DNA of 10,271 nt from an uncultured Azospirillum sp. (GTDB taxonomy: Bacteria; Pseudomonadota; Alphaproteobacteria; RF32; CAG-239): positions 1 to 10,271 of the forward strand of contig CANDEX010000056.1 of NCBI GenBank assembly GCA_947383875.1. The letters are read 5' to 3'. The notes beneath the pieces were generated by a model, which was not told the DNA's origin, ran no database searches, and saw nothing but the letters and a program-made list of their open reading frames with translations. Shown here in pieces: positions 6,847-10,271 of the stretch. Within the stretch, counting starts at the first letter, position 1. Every line of letters begins with the position of its first letter. The position numbers and the translations under genes are program-made.

Positions 6847-9324
6847 AAAAAGAATCCGAAGGAAATAATCTCCTTAGGGGTAAGTGTTGGCGGCGCAGCT
6901 TTGTCCGCTGCTCTGGTGGGAATGGACGGAATCGATGCCGCCGACTTTGGCATGAGTGGACAAGTCTATGAAAACGGTTTGTCCAGCACTTGGGAGACAA
7001 TGAAACAAAATGTAAGCAACGCCTTTACGTCATCAGAAGCGGCAAAGGACATTCCTTGGACAGAAAAAGCGGCATCATGGGGCCGTGGCGTTGTCGAAAA
7101 AGTTAATCCTATGAATTGGGATATAACTCGTTGGAGCAGAATGGGAATTTCTTTGGGAGGCGGAATATCTACCGGTGCAGTGGATTATGTTGCTTCTTTT
7201 AAAGAAAAAGACCCTGAGAAAAGAAAACAACTGCGTAGAAACGCATGGAAAGCAGCAACAGGCGCATTTATTGGTTCAGCGATAGGTTTAACCGCAGCCG
7301 GAGTGATGGGCGCACATACCCATGAGGATGCGGTAGACGGGCACAGCGGAGCATCAGGCAGCTCTCATGGTGCGGGCTCCCATGACACGGAAAACCAACA
7401 GCAAAATCAAGGGGCTGCGGAAGCAGAGGCCGCGCCGGATAAAAATATGGAGTTTTGGAAAAATCGCGCTGATAAATTTTTGGGCGAAGAAAACGTCAAA
7501 CATATTTATAATATGGTTGAAAGAGGCGACATTAAGCTTCCCGAAGGAATTGAATCTAAGGAAGAATATGCCTACAAATTGGCAATGGATATCCAGCAGA
7601 CTCCGGCTGAGATTAATCAGGCCTTGGGCGGAGAATGGAAAAGTTCTGCCAAATTGACCGACAGTATCAAGTCTTGGACGGCAGATGATTTTGCCAAGTT
7701 AAATGATAGCGTGGATGATTTCTCCGACCGAGGCTACCATAATGGAGAAATTCCGGGAAGAAGTCATGTTCGTGCCGGCGGAGGTCATACAGCTTCTCCT
7801 GCTCCAAAAATTCCGGAAGAAGACGTCGTTGCGACAGGAACTGGAGACGACAAAACACCAACGTCAGAGCCGGAAAATAATAATGATAACGAAAATACTC
7901 CGGTAGCGGAAGATATTCGAGATGAAGCTTATTATCGTCAAGAACAAGATGCTTTGAAAGCACAAGGTGATGATAAGTCACTTCAAGATAAACTTGTTGC
8001 TTCAAAGAAAGATGAGACCATTACTCTGACTGAAACTGTTGAAAAGCATATTGATGAAAAAGTTGAAACGGGAGATTTAACTCAAACACAAGGAAATGAA
8101 ACCGAGAATCTTGTTAAATATAAGCTTGATCAAAATGACAATAAGGAACATACCGCTGATGGCAAAATTGATGAAGAAAGTCTGGGTAAAAAAGAAATCA
8201 AACATGCCATGAAAGAGGTTAAGCAAGTTCAAAAATCTCTGGAGCAGAATGCTGATGAAGTAAGAGTTGCGGAGAATTTGCAAGGCGGTTTTGAACATAC
8301 CGAAAATTATTCGGATACTTATACATCAGATACACATAGTTCTAAGTTTTATGAGGGTAATGCCAAACTGGCTCATGACATGCGGACAAGTGATGAACCG
8401 ATACAGGATACAATGAAAAAAGCCATTCTCTCCGGTGAGGTCTCTAAAGAACAAGTGGTCGCTTTTGAACAACGCTATCATGAGCTTGAAGGACAAGGAT
8501 ATAATCCGGATAATGCGCTGCGCAGGATGGAAAAAGACTATAATAACATGGCGGAAAACTATAGAGCGCAGGAAATGGCTCCAACCGCAGAGTGGGGACG
8601 GGCGAATACATCAGACGCAAATAATGACGTCAAGTCCCATACCGGTGAAAATACGGCAAGTACTGTTGTGGCTAAGCCTGCTGTAAATGCTCCTGAGGTA
8701 GATGGAAAAGAAGCATATGAAGAGGGATTAAAAAATGCTGCGGCTCAACCTGAAAAAGATGAAGCCAAAGCTTCAGAACCTGCGCAAACAACGCCAAGCA
8801 TAGAGACAGCAGACGTAAATGCTTATACTGTCGGACGAGGCTCATATTCATTCGATCAAGAGGGTGGAATGCAATGGGAAAATGTTCCGGGAGATTACAA
8901 GGCTCTTGCTGAATTTCGTACTCAGATACCGCGCTATGTTGATAATCAGGGGCAATACTATTTAAATCAAGAAGCCTGTGGATTTGATCGACAAGATGTG
9001 CAAGATAAGTTACAGGAATTGGCGATAAATGAAACCATTTACAAAGATTTACAGCAGAGAGTGTCAAATGGTGAAAATATACCGTCAGCTGGAAAAGATT
9101 TTATTACAGAGCATGATAAACATCTAAAAACTTTAGGCGTAACTCATGACAAAAATGGTAATATTGTTAAATACAGCGAAACTGCTCAAAGATCTGATGC
9201 AGCTATGGGGAGAATAAAGAACCATGGAACTACGCCGGAAGCAAGTGTTCCGGAGGTTGATAAACAACAGTCTACTTCTGGAAAAGTTAACCCGGCATTA
9301 GTGAATTCTGGAAATTCTCGTTGA
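6844..9324 (+). CDS. Unknown large protein: glycine-rich hydrophobic segments, His-rich linker, acidic tail
   Basis: I do not recognise this 826-residue reading frame. Near the N-terminus are three glycine-rich hydrophobic segments: about 8-28 (ISLGVSVGGAALSAALVG), 99-118 (GISLGGGISTGAVDYV) and 138-157 (TGAFIGSAIGLTAAGVMG). A basic stretch, KEKDPEKRKQLRRNAWK, separates the last two. A Gly/Ser/His linker (156-180, five His) follows. The remainder is hydrophilic, with charged helical stretches (about 200-260, 360-480, 505-575), disordered Asn/Asp/Pro-rich linkers (about 320-355, 590-655) and a Tyr/Gln-containing C-terminal region (about 660-775). The start is doubtful: TTG at 6844 has no ribosome binding site, ATG at 6922 and 6952 are not better, and the frame is continuous with the preceding gene except for one TAG. 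It may be the C-terminal two-thirds of a single protein. It ends in TGA before a terminator. Coding status is strong; start and function are not. Confidence 0.7.
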   Translation: MKKNPKEIISLGVSVGGAALSAALVGMDGIDAADFGMSGQVYENGLSSTWETMKQNVSNAFTSSEAAKDIPWTEKAASWGRGVVEKVNPMNWDITRWSRMGISLGGGISTGAVDYVASFKEKDPEKRKQLRRNAWKAATGAFIGSAIGLTAAGVMGAHTHEDAVDGHSGASGSSHGAGSHDTENQQQNQGAAEAEAAPDKNMEFWKNRADKFLGEENVKHIYNMVERGDIKLPEGIESKEEYAYKLAMDIQQTPAEINQALGGEWKSSAKLTDSIKSWTADDFAKLNDSVDDFSDRGYHNGEIPGRSHVRAGGGHTASPAPKIPEEDVVATGTGDDKTPTSEPENNNDNENTPVAEDIRDEAYYRQEQDALKAQGDDKSLQDKLVASKKDETITLTETVEKHIDEKVETGDLTQTQGNETENLVKYKLDQNDNKEHTADGKIDEESLGKKEIKHAMKEVKQVQKSLEQNADEVRVAENLQGGFEHTENYSDTYTSDTHSSKFYEGNAKLAHDMRTSDEPIQDTMKKAILSGEVSKEQVVAFEQRYHELEGQGYNPDNALRRMEKDYNNMAENYRAQEMAPTAEWGRANTSDANNDVKSHTGENTASTVVAKPAVNAPEVDGKEAYEEGLKNAAAQPEKDEAKASEPAQTTPSIETADVNAYTVGRGSYSFDQEGGMQWENVPGDYKALAEFRTQIPRYVDNQGQYYLNQEACGFDRQDVQDKLQELAINETIYKDLQQRVSNGENIPSAGKDFITEHDKHLKTLGVTHDKNGNIVKYSETAQRSDAAMGRIKNHGTTPEASVPEVDKQQSTSGKVNPALVNSGNSR

Positions 9325-9345
9325 GGCTAAATCCATAATAAAACG

Positions 9346-9374
9346 AAACAGCTGTCGTCAGATGGCTGTTTTTT
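9346..9374 (+). terminator. Intrinsic terminator after the second unknown reading frame
   Basis: AAACAGC (9346-9352) pairs with GCTGTTT (9365-9371); the stem continues through TGTC/GATG with two G-U pairs to a GTCA loop. TTTTTT (9369-9374) completes it. It lies 21 bases after the TGA stop and separates the 5491-9324 unit from the next gene. Confidence 0.85.
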
Positions 9375-9416
9375 GTTACAGATTTATAAAAATAGCCTAA
9401 TTTGACAAAAAACATA

Positions 9417-9445
9417 TTGAACTTTGGAAACAAATGTGGTAAAGT
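9417..9445 (+). promoter_or_regulatory. Promoter of the third unknown gene, extended -10
   Basis: TTGAAC (9417-9422), a 17-base spacer and TAAAGT (9440-9445) preceded by TG at 9437-9438 form an extended -10 promoter with the same layout as the one at 5422-5450. A TTGACA (9402-9407) again lies just upstream, 15 bases before the -35 (13 bases at the first gene). The ribosome binding site GAGGAG (9470-9475) follows. Confidence 0.5.
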
Positions 9446-9484
9446 ACATACAATTATAAAACATTAATTGAGGAGTTATGAGTT

Positions 9485-10271
9485 ATGGATGCTAAAATTG
9501 CCGCCGCTAGAGTGCAAAGCGATCTGCAGAACTTGAGTGATGAAGAATTAATTGAAGTTTATTCTTCTCTGAGAGGCAAAGATGAATACAAAACTCAGTT
9601 TAATAAGCTGATGCACCAAGCAGGCAGCCGTTTGCAAAAGATTTTGGAAAAGGACGGCCAATCTCAGGCGAATAATACCGGTCATGCCGCAGCCGTAGAT
9701 GAAAAGCAGGTTGATGCTAATCTGGCCAAGGTTGAACAGTTTGAAACAGTTAATGTTTTGGATGATAAAAATAAAGATTTTGCTGAAACCCGTGCTTATC
9801 TGAATAATTTATCAGTGGTTGATGATAAAGGTCAGAAAATTGACGTCGCTTCTGATATTATTGAAGTTGCGAAGTTACAAACAGCAGCCGAACTCAGTCA
9901 GGAAACGAAACCGTTTAGTCAGGCTGAATATAACAGCCGCCTGCGCGACAATATTGATTTGAGCATTTACGGCATTTTGACAACGGAAAAATTAGTAACG
10001 GCTTCTGCCTCACCTAATCAAACGAGTGAGGTAAAAAAAGCTGTAGACTCTATTTTAAGTGGTAAAAAACAAACAGTCAGCACCACCAGTGCCGCAGCTG
10101 TTTTAGGTCGAAATATTGTTTCTTTAAGAAACGTTACTGAGGACTTGTCTAAAACGTTCAGCAAGTCGAATATGATTGCCAACTTAAAAAATAGAGTCAA
10201 AAAAGCTAATGATAAATTAGAGAAAAAATTAAAACAAACTTATGTTAAAGCTCGTACTTATGCGCAGATAT
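9485..10271 (+). CDS. Unknown helical protein, paralogue-like of the first unknown gene (3' end cut)
   Basis: The frame is open to the window edge, giving 262 complete codons and no stop. The ATG at 9485 lies 9 bases after GAGGAG. A nearer ATG at 9478 is in another frame and stops after five codons. The product starts MDAKIAAARVQSDLQNLSDE, has no signal peptide and is helical and charged. It ends in a basic, coiled-coil-like stretch (KNRVKKANDKLEKKLKQ, 235-251). It can be laid against the first unknown protein. Residues 12-52 (SDLQNLSDEELIEVYSSL...) match about 78-117 there, KDFAETRAYLNNLSVVDD (98-114) matches the KDF and FYDKLDIDN blocks, and TVSTTSAAAVL (197-207) matches KVSNAAAL. If the likeness holds, a glycine-rich hydrophobic segment should follow just beyond the window. 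Function is unknown. Confidence 0.85.
   Translation, partial: MDAKIAAARVQSDLQNLSDEELIEVYSSLRGKDEYKTQFNKLMHQAGSRLQKILEKDGQSQANNTGHAAAVDEKQVDANLAKVEQFETVNVLDDKNKDFAETRAYLNNLSVVDDKGQKIDVASDIIEVAKLQTAAELSQETKPFSQAEYNSRLRDNIDLSIYGILTTEKLVTASASPNQTSEVKKAVDSILSGKKQTVSTTSAAAVLGRNIVSLRNVTEDLSKTFSKSNMIANLKNRVKKANDKLEKKLKQTYVKARTYAQI

Noticed and set aside
1..10271. CRISPR array, tRNA or rRNA genes, insertion sequences or attachment sites.
   Set aside because: No regularly spaced repeats, no cloverleaf-like or rRNA sequence, no transposase or integrase reading frame, and no flanking direct or inverted repeats were seen.

Overview
The window looks like chromosomal DNA of a moderately AT-rich Gram-negative bacterium, most likely an alphaproteobacterium. 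The main hints are the TyrRS N-terminus, the divergent tyrS/anmK pair and the type 2 (eukaryote-like) IleRS. The lineage is inferred from recalled family features, not from a search. Stop codons used are TAA, TGA and TAG.

Left part (1-5200) is housekeeping. A truncated tyrosyl-tRNA synthetase gene runs leftward off the edge. It is divergent from a gene of the anhydro-N-acetylmuramate kinase (AnmK) family, across a 116-bp region holding a perfect TATAAT, a 15-bp palindrome and a possible opposing promoter. The anmK-like gene overlaps a 65-codon single-helix membrane protein gene, and the pair ends at a strong terminator. A complete ileS (1034 codons) follows as its own unit, with a leader of roughly 145 nt and its own terminator.

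Right part (5200-10271) holds three large, unrecognised genes. The first (443 codons) has a clear extended -10 promoter and good ribosome binding site, and ends in a basic helix plus a glycine-rich hydrophobic segment. Its stop is a TAG, and the same frame continues open for 834 more codons. The downstream reading frame (826 codons from a TTG with no ribosome binding site) opens with three more glycine-rich hydrophobic segments, followed by a His/Gly/Ser linker and a long hydrophilic tail. It ends at a terminator. A new promoter then drives a third gene, cut by the window edge, whose product resembles the first gene's product from end to end at low identity.

The most interesting part is therefore 5400-10271: a tandem array of related, apparently undescribed proteins that may be membrane-associated, with similar promoter layouts and one in-frame amber codon. 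That codon could be a nonsense mutation, a readthrough site or a gene boundary. The anmK-like protein is also unusual, because its normally invariant N-terminal motifs are degenerate.
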